NCBI RefSeq assembly: GCF_005405585.1
Contig: NZ_BJEQ01000003.1
Location: forward strand, 124,001 to 188,000
Length of the DNA stretch: 64,000 nt
Direction of reading: 5' to 3'
From: Agarivorans sp. Toyoura001
Lineage (GTDB): Bacteria > Pseudomonadota > Gammaproteobacteria > Enterobacterales > Celerinatantimonadaceae
Shown here: positions 45,758-56,487 of the stretch, one piece after another
Position numbering within the stretch: position 1 is the stretch's first letter
Layout of the letters: each line of letters begins with the position of its first letter
Translations under genes and position numbers: made by a program
The notes under the pieces: model-generated
The model's database searches: none
What the model saw: the letters and a program-made list of their open reading frames with translations, nothing else
What the model was told of the DNA's origin: nothing

Positions 45758-46870
45758 TTAGTCCTGTGATTCCGATGAAATACCAGTTAATCGGAAGTAA
45801 CCCGTACGAGCATCGTTGTCGGAAATCAACTCTTGCAATAGATCTGGCAAGTTCATTCCACTCCAACGCACCACCTGTTCAATGGCATAAGCCATTGGCG
45901 AGTGAGGCTCGGTTTCTTTAAAAAATTCGGCAATTTTGCCTAGTTGCTGAATCGCGTCTGCACGATTCCTTAATTGATTACTTGGCCCGGCAACCGCTTC
46001 CGCGTCGCTTGGCTGTTCATCAGATTCTTCTAATATTTCTTCGATAGATGCCTGTGCTTCTGCAGCCGACAATTTATCTGCCGCTAAATAACGCACAGCT
46101 TCTATACAATCGGTTAAACGCTTTATAATGTGCGAGCTAGGTTGGGGTTCGCCAACCGCTTCATCCATAGCGGCTGATAGCTTTTTGTAAGCTTCGCTGG
46201 CCAGTTCAATGTCTTGCAGCAATTCAACAAAAAACGCACCCGAAGTGGCTTTTACCGTATTGGTAATATCTTCTAAGCGCACCGCACCGGAGTTATGACG
46301 TTGAGTTCGCTTCTTCTCTTCTAAGCGCTCCACTTCACTGGCTTGCTCAAACTCCCATAAAGAGTAGGGCTGTACGTCAATTAAATCGGTCAGCGGCACA
46401 CAGGCGATGGGCATTAATAAAGTGCCTTCGCCGTCGTAGCCATTTAGTCCCACAAGTGGAGCCACTCGGGTCACAACACCGTCTTCGTCGGGGCTTGGAT
46501 ATAAATTGTCCCAGTGGTTTTCAATCAATGTTCGAGCTATATCAAAGCCTTGGCGCAGGCCTTTAAAACCTTTACGGCGCACTAGGCCTTCGATAAGCCA
46601 AGCCGCCAGCTCTAGATCTTTGCAGTTTTCTACTAATACCTCAGGAACTTGATTAACGATCGGGTCCCATTCGTTAGCAAAGCTCAGTAGCGGTTCGTTA
46701 TCCACCAACGCATTACGCTCGGCAGCACGCGCAGTGTTGCGCACATCTTTAAGCGTGAAATAAGTAGACATAGGCGAGGCGTCTAAACGCGGATCTTCGC
46801 CACAAGGTTGTTCATCTGAAAGCGGCTGAGCCAGTTGTTCAAAATCGATATCGGTCAATTCTAGAAACAT
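45758..46870 (-). CDS. tssA: T6SS assembly protein TssA
   Basis: 370 residues with the ImpA_N domain ([26 protein letters not shown] ... and [12 protein letters not shown]). The C-terminal part ends with [25 protein letters not shown], the conserved VasJ/TssA end. TssA helps to prime sheath assembly on the baseplate. It lies 4 nt after the phosphatase gene. Confidence 0.93.
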   Translation of the reverse strand: MFLELTDIDFEQLAQPLSDEQPCGEDPRLDASPMSTYFTLKDVRNTARAAERNALVDNEPLLSFANEWDPIVNQVPEVLVENCKDLELAAWLIEGLVRRKGFKGLRQGFDIARTLIENHWDNLYPSPDEDGVVTRVAPLVGLNGYDGEGTLLMPIACVPLTDLIDVQPYSLWEFEQASEVERLEEKKRTQRHNSGAVRLEDITNTVKATSGAFFVELLQDIELASEAYKKLSAAMDEAVGEPQPSSHIIKRLTDCIEAVRYLAADKLSAAEAQASIEEILEESDEQPSDAEAVAGPSNQLRNRADAIQQLGKIAEFFKETEPHSPMAYAIEQVVRWSGMNLPDLLQELISDNDARTGYFRLTGISSESQD

Positions 46871-46874
46871 GCTG

Positions 46875-47699
46875 TTAAGTCCTTACCGCTGTGCGACGAT
46901 TAAAAAATACCGGCACCGTGTCGTCACAGTGTTCGTCTTCGGTATCTGCGTCACTTTGGCTTACTTTTACCAATACACAGGTCACGTTATCGCTAGCGCC
47001 TTTCACTAAAGCTGAATGCATCAGCGCTAAACCAATATCAGAGACACTTTTTGCCTGCATGCACATTGCTAAATCGCTATCGTTCAGCTCTTTAGTCAGT
47101 CCGTCGGAACACAATAAAAACTGGTCACCCGGTAGCAACTGCCCTGAGTTTTGGTCAACAGTCAGTTCATCACTCACACCAATGGCGCGGGTAATCACGT
47201 TAGACAGGGGATGGTCTTCCGCTTCTGATTCGGCAATTAAGCCTTGCTCTACCATGTCCATCACTTGGCTATGGTCACGGGTTTTACGCTGTAAATGGTT
47301 GTGACGCATGAGGTAAATACGGCTATCGCCCACCCATAAGCAGTGATAAAAACCATCGCGTACATGCAGTAACACGGCAGTGCTACCAGCGGTTTTTCCA
47401 TCTAAGTTTTGCTGCGAATAATTTATAATTTGTTGGTTGGCTTGTAGAAATGCTTTGCGTAAGCAGTCAATGCTTAAGCTCGCCGCAGGGGTTTGCTCTA
47501 CGCACTGCTTCACCGCATCAATCACCATTTGGCTGGCAACATCACCTGCTGCATGACCGCCCATACCGTCGGCGACGACCCAAACACCTTCTTCTCGCAT
47601 GTCCAGCACAGCATCTTCGTTATAAGGTCTTACCTTGCCCGGATGGGTTTGGGCAAAACTCACAAAAAAGCCATCCATTAAGCTTGAACTAGCTACCAT
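46875..47699 (-). CDS. pppA: PP2C-type protein phosphatase (PppA/Stp)
   Basis: 274 residues. Motifs of metal-dependent PP2C phosphatases: NEDAVLD, VADGMGGHAAGDVAS, GSTAVLL, WVGDSRIYLM, LCSDGLTKEL and SDNVTCVLV. In H1-type T6SS it reverses phosphorylation of the FHA protein. The start MVASSSLMDGFF is preferred, with GGGAG about 8 nt upstream and overlap with the tagF stop; ATGs at 47714 and 47705 or 47678 are possible. Confidence 0.93.
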   Translation of the reverse strand: MVASSSLMDGFFVSFAQTHPGKVRPYNEDAVLDMREEGVWVVADGMGGHAAGDVASQMVIDAVKQCVEQTPAASLSIDCLRKAFLQANQQIINYSQQNLDGKTAGSTAVLLHVRDGFYHCLWVGDSRIYLMRHNHLQRKTRDHSQVMDMVEQGLIAESEAEDHPLSNVITRAIGVSDELTVDQNSGQLLPGDQFLLCSDGLTKELNDSDLAMCMQAKSVSDIGLALMHSALVKGASDNVTCVLVKVSQSDADTEDEHCDDTVPVFFNRRTAVRT

Positions 47700-48379
47700 C
47701 CCCATTGCTCCCATTGGCCATCTAACATGGCTGAAAATTGACTGACAAGAGGTAAGCTTTCGGTCACCAAACTACATTCTGGAACAAACTCTGAACCGGC
47801 TGTCCACCATATGCAGTAACGCTCTAAGCGCTTGCGTAATTGCTGATGTAATAGGTGCTCGGGGTTAATAAACTGCTCGCTCTCCAACACTAACTGCTGG
47901 CTTTGCTTAGCATGATTAACTAAACGATTAGCGGGTTTGATAGCATCTAACCAATCAACGTCTGCCACACTTTCTGCCCAGCGAACTACGTCAGTATCAT
48001 CGTCTAATAGCTTCAGTACTTTTTGTTCACTTAGTTCACTCCACTCACGTTGCTGCCAAGCGTTCACTGGCGGCTGACTAATAGGTTTAGCCATGGTGAA
48101 GTAAAAATGCCGGCCCACTTGATCTACGCTTGGCATCAACGTGCCAGCCATGGCCGACTCGCCACATACACCTGGCGATAGAGCAAAATGCCAAATCGGG
48201 CTGGTGAGGTAACGGTCTAACCATTGTTCACCTAACTGCTCTCGGCTCACTGCGATAACAGCTTGTAGCCACTCGCTCCAGCCAGCGACAAAATCGCTAG
48301 GTAGATGACTCTGAATAAAGTCCCCGCGAGCCGGGACCTTACCAAAGTAACCAAATCCGTTTATAGCGTTACTGGGCAT
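47693..48379 (-). CDS. tagF: T6SS accessory protein TagF
   Basis: 228 residues of the TagF/ImpM type: FGYFGKVPARGDFIQSHLPSDFV, WHFALSPGVCGESAMAGTLMPSVDQVGRHFYFTM. TagF is a post-translational repressor of firing in Pseudomonas, where it acts through the FHA protein. The gene overlaps tssM by 19 nt upstream. Confidence 0.94.
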   Translation of the reverse strand: MPSNAINGFGYFGKVPARGDFIQSHLPSDFVAGWSEWLQAVIAVSREQLGEQWLDRYLTSPIWHFALSPGVCGESAMAGTLMPSVDQVGRHFYFTMAKPISQPPVNAWQQREWSELSEQKVLKLLDDDTDVVRWAESVADVDWLDAIKPANRLVNHAKQSQQLVLESEQFINPEHLLHQQLRKRLERYCIWWTAGSEFVPECSLVTESLPLVSQFSAMLDGQWEQWGW

Positions 48380-51300
48380 GAGAACCTCGCTAAATCTCTA
48401 GACCAGAATGGGTGCATCGCAGTAGTTGGTATCAACTCTAATTGCACTTTATTACCTTTAAATTCAATGTCTAAAACGTTGTCTTTACGGCTTTCTGGAC
48501 GCTGCATAGCTAAACCATCTAGCATTCTGAACAAGCCCCAATGACCTGGGTAAGTTTCAGAAATAGAGTGGCCAGATTTAGGTGGTACAAAGGCTAAGCG
48601 AGTACTACGGCTTGAGTCAGTTGGCCAAATAAAGTGCGAGGTTCGCTGCGGGCCATGGCGATACACCAATTCTTGCTCGCCTAACTCAACCCGGAAGTTA
48701 TTAATGTGGCCATCTAAGTAAAGTGGCTTCAAGCCAAACTCAACCCTTGGTGTTTGCGAGCCAGGCTCAAAAAATACGTCGCGAATACGGCGTGCTTGTT
48801 GGAATACTTTTAGTGACGCAGGGTCTATGCCTACCGAACGCTCCAGTTTCCAATTACGTTTACTGGTATCAACCGATGATTTTAAGTAGCGCTCAAAGAA
48901 GGTATCCATGGTGCCGCCGTAGCCAAAGAAGCGACCAAAGTCTTTTAGACGAACCTCTTCACCCGCTTTACTATTAAATGGGTATTTGCCACGAATCGCT
49001 GCGCGGTATTCTTTGTAAACACTGTCCTTCCAAATTGCGTTTACATGCACTTGCGCACCACGTTTAGCCAGTGATGAAGTTTGGCTAGATAGCTCACCCA
49101 TCATATTCGAGAACGGCGCGGGTAAGTCTTTACGCGAACGACGCAGTGCACTAGTCACCGCCGACTGGCTGTTGTCATCCATTAAGCTGGTATAAGCGCG
49201 CTTGTTATTTGATTCTGACAGTACGTCTAAGTAATCACGTAGCTGTAGCATCGAAACGTGCATGCCTTCCAGATCAGCTTCATTAATGCTCAACAAGTCT
49301 TCAAATTCGGCTTCTACTTCAGAGCCAGGCAACGAAATTTTGGCCTTAGACATATCGTTAGGTAAGAAACGATTTAAGCGTGCCTTTTGACTCTTTAAGG
49401 CTACGTCAGTAACGTTTCCGGCAACTTCACCAGCCATTTTTGCGTTATCGCTCACTGCGATATCGGTTAAGCGAAGCTCTTTTTGTACTGCCATAATGAA
49501 GCTTTGCAAAGGACGCTCTGAGCCAGTTAAGTTTTTGGCCAGTTCTGCGCCTTCTTTAGCCGACGAGTATGGGCGCAACTGAACGTCATCTAACAATTGT
49601 TCCCAAACATAAACATAATCCCGGAAGTAACGTTCACTCACCGCTTTAACGACTTCATCGCGAGTCGCTTCATCAATCGACAAGCTATCGCCGTATACCC
49701 AACTGTCTTCCATTAGGCGTTTAACGATGCGGTTGTTTTCAATGCGGAATAAGCCGTGGAAGCCACTGTAGGTGTATAAGCCAGGAATACCTTCGTGCAG
49801 GGGCTCGCCACTGTTACGAATAAATACTTGGCGACCTTGGCGACCAAATACGTCACTCAATCTAAAGTCGGCTACGTGGCTAGACAAAAACTCAATGCGT
49901 AATCGTTGATAAGCCCGCTCGGCCAAAGGCATACGCGTTAATACGCTACGCGCTTGGGCAATTGCGTTTTGATTTACCGGAATAATGTTCACGCCATCAG
50001 CAAACAAGTTGCGGGTATGAGCCATTAAGTCTTGGCGAAGCCCAGTGTTAATTTCACCAGGCAAGTGACGCTCGTAGTAGATTTCAAACCAGCTATAGAT
50101 TTGCTCAATTTCACGATGTTCGGCATCGTAAATCATCAAATAAGTTTTAAGTGATTCGTATAAATACTCGAGGTATTCCTCATTTTCGGCCAACTCGGTG
50201 GTTAAGGCATCGGTTAAGTAAGAAGCAAAGAAACCTTGCAAGGCACGTTGATAAGCCATTTGCGCAGGCTGACCAATTTTTTCACCTTGGTATAAGCCCA
50301 TGCGGTGAACGTCTTGATCGATGAGTTTTTCACTAAAACCTGCCGGTAAATCGCGTAAAGCATTAAGCGCTTGTACCAAGGTAATCACGTCGGTATCAGT
50401 ACTTAGGCCGGGTTTTACAATGTCTTTGTATTGGCTAACAGCTGTTTCACTGTGATCTACTAATTGTTTGTTCCAGCTATAACTGTTGTACCAAAGAACG
50501 CTACAAGTCAGCAGAGTAAAAGCACAACCGCCCGCCACAATGCGACGGGTCCACATTGAATGTTTCTGGTGATGGCGATTAACCGAACCAACAAACTTCT
50601 CTGGGAAAATCACGTCTTCAAGAAGGCGTTTAATAAAGTAACCTTTGGTCTCACCACCCTGTTGCTTCAAAGGCACTTGGCCTAAGCCCAAGCCATTAGA
50701 CGTTTCAGCCATCACTCGGTCAATCGGCTTACCTTCTTGGGTGGCACTGGCAATGTATAAACCACGCAGCATTGGCGCTTCTTCAAAGGCATTTGGTGAG
50801 AAAATCTCTTTTAAGAAATCATCGATGCTTGATTGCAATAAATGCATTTGCTTAGGAAATTCGTACATCAAGGTACGTTTATCAATGTCGCGCTCTTGCT
50901 GCAGGCGAACATTTAAGCGGGTTTGAATACGCTTAAGTAAGCCGTGGAATTCACGGTTGAACAAACCCACTACACCGGTATCTTGGTTTTCAGCAATAAG
51001 TGGGAACGTAATACCCCAAATTTGCTCTCGCTCATTGGCGTTTAAGTCAGCAAAGAATTCGCTAAAACCAGCAATTAAGTCAGCCTTAGTTAGTACCACG
51101 TAAACCGGGAACTGCATGCCTAACTGATTTTTAAGCTCTTGAATACGCTGTTTAATAGCGCGCGCATGCAAGTTACGCTCGGTGCGAGTTTGTTGTAACA
51201 GGCTCGCCAAACTTACTGTAACAATAGCACCGTTAATCGGCCGCTTAGTACGATATTTTTTAAGTAGTCCTAAAAAGCCCAACCAAGCACGGGAATCTTT

Positions 51301-51900
51301 AGCACTGTTACTGTCTTGCGTGGTGTAGCGCCCCGCGGTATCAATCAATACTGCTTTGTTGGTGAACCACCAATCACAATGGCGAGTACCACCTACCCCA
51401 GCTAAGGGATCGTCACCTAGCTTGTCTTTAAGCGGAAACTCTAAGCCTGAATTTTGTAGGGCGGTGGTTTTACCGGTACCAGGAGGGCCAATCATGATGT
51501 ACCAAGGCAATTGATAAACGCCTTGGCCTTTGGCTAAACTCGAATTTTTTAATACATCTAAAGCCGTTACCACTCGCTCACGCAAAGTTTCTACTTCACG
51601 GCGGCTTTCTTCATCATCACCATGCTCGTCTTCGCCATCGAGTAAAGACTGAACCGCTTGTTGGTTTTGCTTAGTGCTTTGTATGTGCTGCCAAAACTGA
51701 TAAATAATACAGATTAAGGCCAAGGTAATAATAGTGAACCAACGCGCAGCAGCACTACCTAAAGGCTCTGAACCAGCAATCGCGATTAACGGGCCACCAA
51801 ACCAGATGAGAAAGGCTACGGCAAGAAACCCTAGTAAGGTAATTGCCCATTTAGACTTCAACATTTGAATTAAGCGTTGAAAAAACAAACTGTTAAACAT
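48361..51900 (-). CDS. tssM: T6SS membrane complex protein TssM
   Basis: 1179 residues (IcmF). Two N-terminal membrane segments (about 18-43 and 50-71), a GTPase-like domain with Walker A GPPGTGKTT (138-146) and WWFTNKAVLIDTAGRY, and a third membrane segment (about 485-505, IVAGGCAFTLLTCSVLWYNSY). A large periplasmic region ends with the C-terminal beta domain (FIWPTDSSRSTRLAFVPPKSG). It spans the inner membrane and joins TssL to TssJ. The Walker A is intact. Confidence 0.97.
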   Translation of the reverse strand: MFNSLFFQRLIQMLKSKWAITLLGFLAVAFLIWFGGPLIAIAGSEPLGSAAARWFTIITLALICIIYQFWQHIQSTKQNQQAVQSLLDGEDEHGDDEESRREVETLRERVVTALDVLKNSSLAKGQGVYQLPWYIMIGPPGTGKTTALQNSGLEFPLKDKLGDDPLAGVGGTRHCDWWFTNKAVLIDTAGRYTTQDSNSAKDSRAWLGFLGLLKKYRTKRPINGAIVTVSLASLLQQTRTERNLHARAIKQRIQELKNQLGMQFPVYVVLTKADLIAGFSEFFADLNANEREQIWGITFPLIAENQDTGVVGLFNREFHGLLKRIQTRLNVRLQQERDIDKRTLMYEFPKQMHLLQSSIDDFLKEIFSPNAFEEAPMLRGLYIASATQEGKPIDRVMAETSNGLGLGQVPLKQQGGETKGYFIKRLLEDVIFPEKFVGSVNRHHQKHSMWTRRIVAGGCAFTLLTCSVLWYNSYSWNKQLVDHSETAVSQYKDIVKPGLSTDTDVITLVQALNALRDLPAGFSEKLIDQDVHRMGLYQGEKIGQPAQMAYQRALQGFFASYLTDALTTELAENEEYLEYLYESLKTYLMIYDAEHREIEQIYSWFEIYYERHLPGEINTGLRQDLMAHTRNLFADGVNIIPVNQNAIAQARSVLTRMPLAERAYQRLRIEFLSSHVADFRLSDVFGRQGRQVFIRNSGEPLHEGIPGLYTYSGFHGLFRIENNRIVKRLMEDSWVYGDSLSIDEATRDEVVKAVSERYFRDYVYVWEQLLDDVQLRPYSSAKEGAELAKNLTGSERPLQSFIMAVQKELRLTDIAVSDNAKMAGEVAGNVTDVALKSQKARLNRFLPNDMSKAKISLPGSEVEAEFEDLLSINEADLEGMHVSMLQLRDYLDVLSESNNKRAYTSLMDDNSQSAVTSALRRSRKDLPAPFSNMMGELSSQTSSLAKRGAQVHVNAIWKDSVYKEYRAAIRGKYPFNSKAGEEVRLKDFGRFFGYGGTMDTFFERYLKSSVDTSKRNWKLERSVGIDPASLKVFQQARRIRDVFFEPGSQTPRVEFGLKPLYLDGHINNFRVELGEQELVYRHGPQRTSHFIWPTDSSRSTRLAFVPPKSGHSISETYPGHWGLFRMLDGLAMQRPESRKDNVLDIEFKGNKVQLELIPTTAMHPFWSRDLARFSCPVTL

Positions 51901-51921
51901 TTTTCAATCCTTTAGCCTTGC

Positions 51922-53226
51922 TTAGTAAAGCAAATCAATCTCTACACGACGATTCAAAGCACGTTCCGATTCAGTGTTATTGCTAGCACGTGGGTCAGAA
52001 TCTCCTCGGCCTTCTGGCCATAACCTGCCTTGTAACAAGGTACCTATCGACATGGTGTTGGCGACTGAAGTCGCGCGCGCCAATGACAAGTGCCAGTTAG
52101 AGGGATAGCGGCTAGTAAAAATAGGTTGGTTGTCGGTGTGGCCGGTAATAAGTACTCGCCCGGTCGTGGACTCTAAGGCCCGAGACAGTTTTTGCAGTAC
52201 TGGCACAATTGACGATTTAACTTCGGCGCTGCCTGCACTAAATAACTCGCTAGAATTAATAGTGATTCGAACACGATCACTCAATGGAGCAATTTCGAGT
52301 AATTGGCGATCCACCTCTGTTTGCAGGCGTTGCTGCAGCATAACAATTTGTTGGTCGTCTACCGCAACGGTTGTTGTTGACGTGCTTTCCCAGCGAGCTA
52401 GGGTATTAATTTGGTTAAACACCTGATTTGAATAGCTATTAATGAAATAGCTGCAGCTCATATAAATTGATAACAACACCACACCAAAAATTGCCGCTAT
52501 CACCCACAGCGGTAAACCACCGTTGGCTTCATTACCAATACTCACACTCGCTTGGCTCTGTGGAGACAAATCAATATCGGCTTCGCCATGGATAGACTGC
52601 AAACGGTCAAATGCTTGCTGGCGGTACTCTTCTAGCTTCTCTTGGCCGCGTTCTTCTAAACGCATTTTGCCAACAAAACCTAGCGACAAACTGAGATACT
52701 GCAGCTCTAACAATTGGGTTTTAGCGTGCGGAGAAATCAGGTTTTCATCTAACAAGGTGAAGAAATGCTCGCCACCTGAGGTTTGCGAATGAAAAGTAGA
52801 TAATAAGCTGTCACTCGCCCAAACAGATTGGCCGCCCCAGTTGGTATTTAGTACGGTTTCATCAATGAAACAGCACACACAATAACGGGCAGCATCGATA
52901 ATCTCGGGGCTTATTTGTTGATGCCTAAGGTTAGCTTCATAATCACGAATCTTGTCGATACATACTTGGCGTAATGACGCGATATCGCCATGTTTAGAAG
53001 TGCAGCGAATCTGGCCTACCATTGACAATAGCGCGCTGGCCTCGTCAATCAGAGGGTTATCACCAAACTTTGGTAGTTGTACACCTCGCTCTTTATTTTT
53101 AGAGGGGGTGATAACCACGGTACACTCTGCTTCAGCAGCATTTGCGGCAATTTTACCAAGGTCGCTCACTGGCTTATTACCGCCTCGGCTTCCTGGTCGA
53201 GGCTTCATCACTGTAGCTTCAGACAT
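51922..53226 (-). CDS. tssL: T6SS membrane protein TssL with OmpA-like peptidoglycan-binding domain
   Basis: 434 residues. A cytoplasmic IcmH/DotU domain (about 55-215, with ARYCVCCFIDETVLNTNWGG) precedes a membrane segment (about 238-262) and a C-terminal OmpA-like domain (VLITGHTDNQPIFTSRYPSNW, RALNRRVEIDL). This is the evolved form of TssL that anchors the complex to peptidoglycan itself, so no separate TagL is needed. Confidence 0.96.
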   Translation of the reverse strand: MSEATVMKPRPGSRGGNKPVSDLGKIAANAAEAECTVVITPSKNKERGVQLPKFGDNPLIDEASALLSMVGQIRCTSKHGDIASLRQVCIDKIRDYEANLRHQQISPEIIDAARYCVCCFIDETVLNTNWGGQSVWASDSLLSTFHSQTSGGEHFFTLLDENLISPHAKTQLLELQYLSLSLGFVGKMRLEERGQEKLEEYRQQAFDRLQSIHGEADIDLSPQSQASVSIGNEANGGLPLWVIAAIFGVVLLSIYMSCSYFINSYSNQVFNQINTLARWESTSTTTVAVDDQQIVMLQQRLQTEVDRQLLEIAPLSDRVRITINSSELFSAGSAEVKSSIVPVLQKLSRALESTTGRVLITGHTDNQPIFTSRYPSNWHLSLARATSVANTMSIGTLLQGRLWPEGRGDSDPRASNNTESERALNRRVEIDLLY

Positions 53227-53250
53227 CTATATTCATCCTTGGAACGTTGA

Positions 53251-54576
53251 TTACTGGCTAATCGCCCAAATTTGCATTTCAAGCTCGGGGTAATTCCCCG
53301 AAAGGTGGATGGCGACACCACCACTGGCACTAAGGCGCGACCAGTAATCGTTGCTTTTATCCAATTTGAAATAGTGAAAACCAGCGTGGTATGGGATTTG
53401 GCGCGGCGCTACGGGCAAACCAATCGCAGAAATGCCGGGGAGCTGGTTATTAACCAAGTCACGAATGTGCTCAACAGGGCCAATTTTCACCTGTGATGGG
53501 AAGCGTTTACGCAACTCGTCTGGGCTAATGTTGGCGTTAACCGCGAGTACAAACTCAGCTCGCTCTAGCAAGCCTTTATCTTGTACCTGCGCAATACGGA
53601 TCCCGTAGTTGGTTTCATCTAAGGCAATTTGTACCGCTGTTTGTTCTAGCACCATGCTCATGAATTGGTTCAATACCACCATCACGTCACCGAATACGCG
53701 GGTCAGCTCATCATGTTGGTAACCAGGCAATTGCGGGGCGCGTTTTTCTTTACTAGAGAACGTCGCCAACTCACCAGCAAGACCTGCTAGCTCTTGATAT
53801 AAGCGCTCCGGATGCAAACCGTTGGTCGCCAATATGTGTGCAAGTACCGCGTCGTAACGGTTGAGCAATTGCAGCATTAAAAAATCTGCGATTGAACTGG
53901 CACTGCCTTGGCCAGCGCCAATACGAGCAGCCAAGGCTTCGGCGCGTTGGCGCAACATACCATGAACTTCTGTTAACTGTTGTTTTAGTACCGGGTTAGC
54001 CTGAGCGTTTAATGACGCGGGAATAAACTTTTCGTCGAGGCTAACTTGACCTTCTTCCGACACTTCGATGATTTTGGCTATCGCCAATGTGTCGTAACCC
54101 GATAAGTTGTCACTTTCCAGCTTCAGTTCAAAACCCGCTTGGGCTAATTGCAATACTTCAACTGCGTCATTACCAATGTTGGTATCAACCACCTCGTGAT
54201 CAACAAAGCGATAGCGAGTAACACTGCGCCCTTGGGCTGATACGTTCAAACCGTTCGACTTTTCAGTAGGAAGAGCAATAAACACCAATTGGTCTCTTAT
54301 GCTGCTATCTAAAGAAAGAGGCTCTGGAATAGGGTCTCGAGTAGGGCTAATAATTGCCGCGCCGTCTTGTAAACAAGCCTTAAGAGTAGATAAACCAAAC
54401 TTGCCATTACTTAATAGAGCACGGTCAAAATTGAGTTCGCTCACACCCCAGTAATAACTCGATTGCTGTAATAGATTTTGCTGCAACTGAAAATTCAAAC
54501 TGCGTTCTTGCTGCTGAAAGTGTTGCGGACGCAAAAACATCCCCTCGCTCCAGGCGACACGACAAAAGTCACTCAT
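53251..54576 (-). CDS. tssK: T6SS baseplate protein TssK
   Basis: 441 residues with the signature opening VAWSEGMFLRPQHFQQQERS of TssK/ImpJ, and late GLPVAPRQIPYHAGFHYFKLDKSNDYW. TssK trimers link the baseplate to TssM/TssL. The start is ATG at 54576. It sits between tssJ and tssL as in H1-type clusters. Confidence 0.96.
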   Translation of the reverse strand: MSDFCRVAWSEGMFLRPQHFQQQERSLNFQLQQNLLQQSSYYWGVSELNFDRALLSNGKFGLSTLKACLQDGAAIISPTRDPIPEPLSLDSSIRDQLVFIALPTEKSNGLNVSAQGRSVTRYRFVDHEVVDTNIGNDAVEVLQLAQAGFELKLESDNLSGYDTLAIAKIIEVSEEGQVSLDEKFIPASLNAQANPVLKQQLTEVHGMLRQRAEALAARIGAGQGSASSIADFLMLQLLNRYDAVLAHILATNGLHPERLYQELAGLAGELATFSSKEKRAPQLPGYQHDELTRVFGDVMVVLNQFMSMVLEQTAVQIALDETNYGIRIAQVQDKGLLERAEFVLAVNANISPDELRKRFPSQVKIGPVEHIRDLVNNQLPGISAIGLPVAPRQIPYHAGFHYFKLDKSNDYWSRLSASGGVAIHLSGNYPELEMQIWAISQ

Positions 54577-54598
54577 GTTTTAATCCCGTGATACTGCT

Positions 54599-55063
54599 TT
54601 ATGGATTGCCAACAAATACGGCGAGTTCACCAACATGAACATCGAAGGTTTTGTAGTTGGTAGGGTCAATAGTTACTACTTCACGCCAGCTGGCGGTGTC
54701 GATATCTCGATAAGCAACTAATACACCGGCATAACGAACACCCGGAGATAGCGACAGTTTGTATTCAAACTGGCTACCTGGTTCAAATTCGAACTCGGTG
54801 CGATTGATTAGGTCAGGACCAAGCACTTGCGATGCATCGTCGTACAAAGCGAAGAAATCTTGGCTGTCGAATAAGGTGCGAGACGATAATTCAAAGACTT
54901 TCACTACGACCGGAGAAGCACGCCCAGTAATGTCTGGATTAACCCCTTCGTCGACATGAAACTGTAGTTTTGAATATGGTTCTACTACGTAATTGGCTAC
55001 GGTACAGCCAAACATTGAAACACTTAGTAATACACTAAGTACTAACTTCCCTATGTTGCTCAT
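54599..55063 (-). CDS. tssJ: T6SS outer-membrane lipoprotein TssJ
   Basis: 154 residues with a lipoprotein signal (SVSMFGC, Cys at about 20) and the TssJ beta-sandwich pattern PVVVKVFELSSRTLFDSQDFFALYDD, with GVRYAGVLVAYRDIDTASW. It anchors TssM at the outer membrane. It begins 2 nt after the FHA gene. Confidence 0.94.
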   Translation of the reverse strand: MSNIGKLVLSVLLSVSMFGCTVANYVVEPYSKLQFHVDEGVNPDITGRASPVVVKVFELSSRTLFDSQDFFALYDDASQVLGPDLINRTEFEFEPGSQFEYKLSLSPGVRYAGVLVAYRDIDTASWREVVTIDPTNYKTFDVHVGELAVFVGNP

Positions 55064-55065
55064 CG

Positions 55066-56487
55066 TTATCCCTTTTGCTCTATGCTTTTTAAGCTTGATT
55101 CATAAGCCTTGGCAAAGTCTTCCATGTAGAAAGCGTTGCTGTTTCGGCTAAACTCATTTTCCAAATCACTGTAAATTGAACAGTAACGGTTCCAACTCTT
55201 ATGCTTTTCAATTGCCGAATACACCTTGGCAATTCCTTTAGCGTGTTGATCTTTGGATTCTATCGATTTAGGGTCGAGCAGCTGCATCACTCCAGCAACC
55301 GCACCTTCAATCCCCGATAACAGGGCGTATTCATGGCGCTCTAAATCGATAAACGCTTCTTTAACCGCTCGCTCTGGAGGCAGAAAACCAGCAGTTTTGC
55401 GTTGTAATAAGTTATGAATGGCATCTTCGGCATTAGTAGAAAACTTAAGCGGGTTGTTTTCATTCCTTCTGAAAGTCGTTTGATTGATTCGACTGTTTTC
55501 TTTAAAGGCAGCACGGTTATGCAAGGTATTCATGATGCCATCCAAAGAGTCGCGAGTAATCACGCCTAGTTGGTGCCACCAGCGTACCGGATTATCTTGA
55601 GATACAAGCTCAGCAGATATTCCCATGCCTTCTAAAAAAGCAGTGAGATGGGCGTGTTCATCAGCAACTGTTGCCGTTGGTTTAGCCTGATTTTGCTGAG
55701 TTGGCGCACTAACTGCTGGCGCCACGTGATTTGAATACTGAGCAGTATTTTGCGGGGTTGCGTAGGCAAGCCCTTCATCAACTCGAGGCGCAACGGGTTC
55801 TTGAGCAACAGGAACATGAGGTACTGCTGGGGACGGTGCAGGATCACTCACTACCGCTGCTGTAGGCGCTGGTTGTTCTGCAGGCTGACTGTTTTGGGGC
55901 GCCGGTTGAGACACCGTAGCAGGGCTAGAGAATAGGGCATTCCAATCTTCTGGAATACTAGATTGCTCGTCATCGGTTAAGGTTTTTGGCAGTGCAAACG
56001 CATCATCTAGATTGGCATTTAACCTAGAATCTAAGCTGGTTGCCGCAACTGCTACAGGCTCTGGTTCAGCCAATACACCAAAGTCTTCTGCCACCGGTTG
56101 AATGGGTGCAGAGCTAAGCGCTGCAGGAGCCGCAACACTAGCAGGCTGAACCTGTGCGGAGATAGCCACTTCAATCTCGTAGTCACCAATAGCTAACACA
56201 TCACCATCGTTTAACTGATAAGGCGTATCTTTAGCTAATGGCTCAACCGAGCGGTTTACAAATACGCCATTGGTAGACGTATCGTAAAGCCAAAACTGAC
56301 CATTATTCGATTCAATTCGAGCATGGCGACTTGAGATAACACGCTCGGGGTCTAGCAGACACCATGAGCATTGGCTAGCTCGGCCAATAGTAATTACAGA
56401 CTCCCCTGAATCAGTAGAAAGAAATTTCTTTTCTTCCACGCCAGAGGTAAACCTGTGATAACTCATCACAGACAAACACAAATTCAT
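55066..56487 (-). CDS. tagH: FHA-domain T6SS regulator (TagH/Fha1-like)
   Basis: 473 residues. The FHA domain occupies about 20-110 (VITIGRASQCSWCLLDPERV, ISSRHARIE, LYDTSTNGVFVN) and binds phosphothreonine. A long Pro/Ala/Gln-rich linker (about 115-285) precedes a helical C-terminal domain shared with TagH proteins (LLDPKSIESKDQHAKGIAKVY, YMEDFAKAYESSLK). With the kinase and PP2C encoded nearby it forms the threonine-phosphorylation switch. It is the first gene of the large leftward operon. Confidence 0.92.
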   Translation of the reverse strand: MNLCLSVMSYHRFTSGVEEKKFLSTDSGESVITIGRASQCSWCLLDPERVISSRHARIESNNGQFWLYDTSTNGVFVNRSVEPLAKDTPYQLNDGDVLAIGDYEIEVAISAQVQPASVAAPAALSSAPIQPVAEDFGVLAEPEPVAVAATSLDSRLNANLDDAFALPKTLTDDEQSSIPEDWNALFSSPATVSQPAPQNSQPAEQPAPTAAVVSDPAPSPAVPHVPVAQEPVAPRVDEGLAYATPQNTAQYSNHVAPAVSAPTQQNQAKPTATVADEHAHLTAFLEGMGISAELVSQDNPVRWWHQLGVITRDSLDGIMNTLHNRAAFKENSRINQTTFRRNENNPLKFSTNAEDAIHNLLQRKTAGFLPPERAVKEAFIDLERHEYALLSGIEGAVAGVMQLLDPKSIESKDQHAKGIAKVYSAIEKHKSWNRYCSIYSDLENEFSRNSNAFYMEDFAKAYESSLKSIEQKG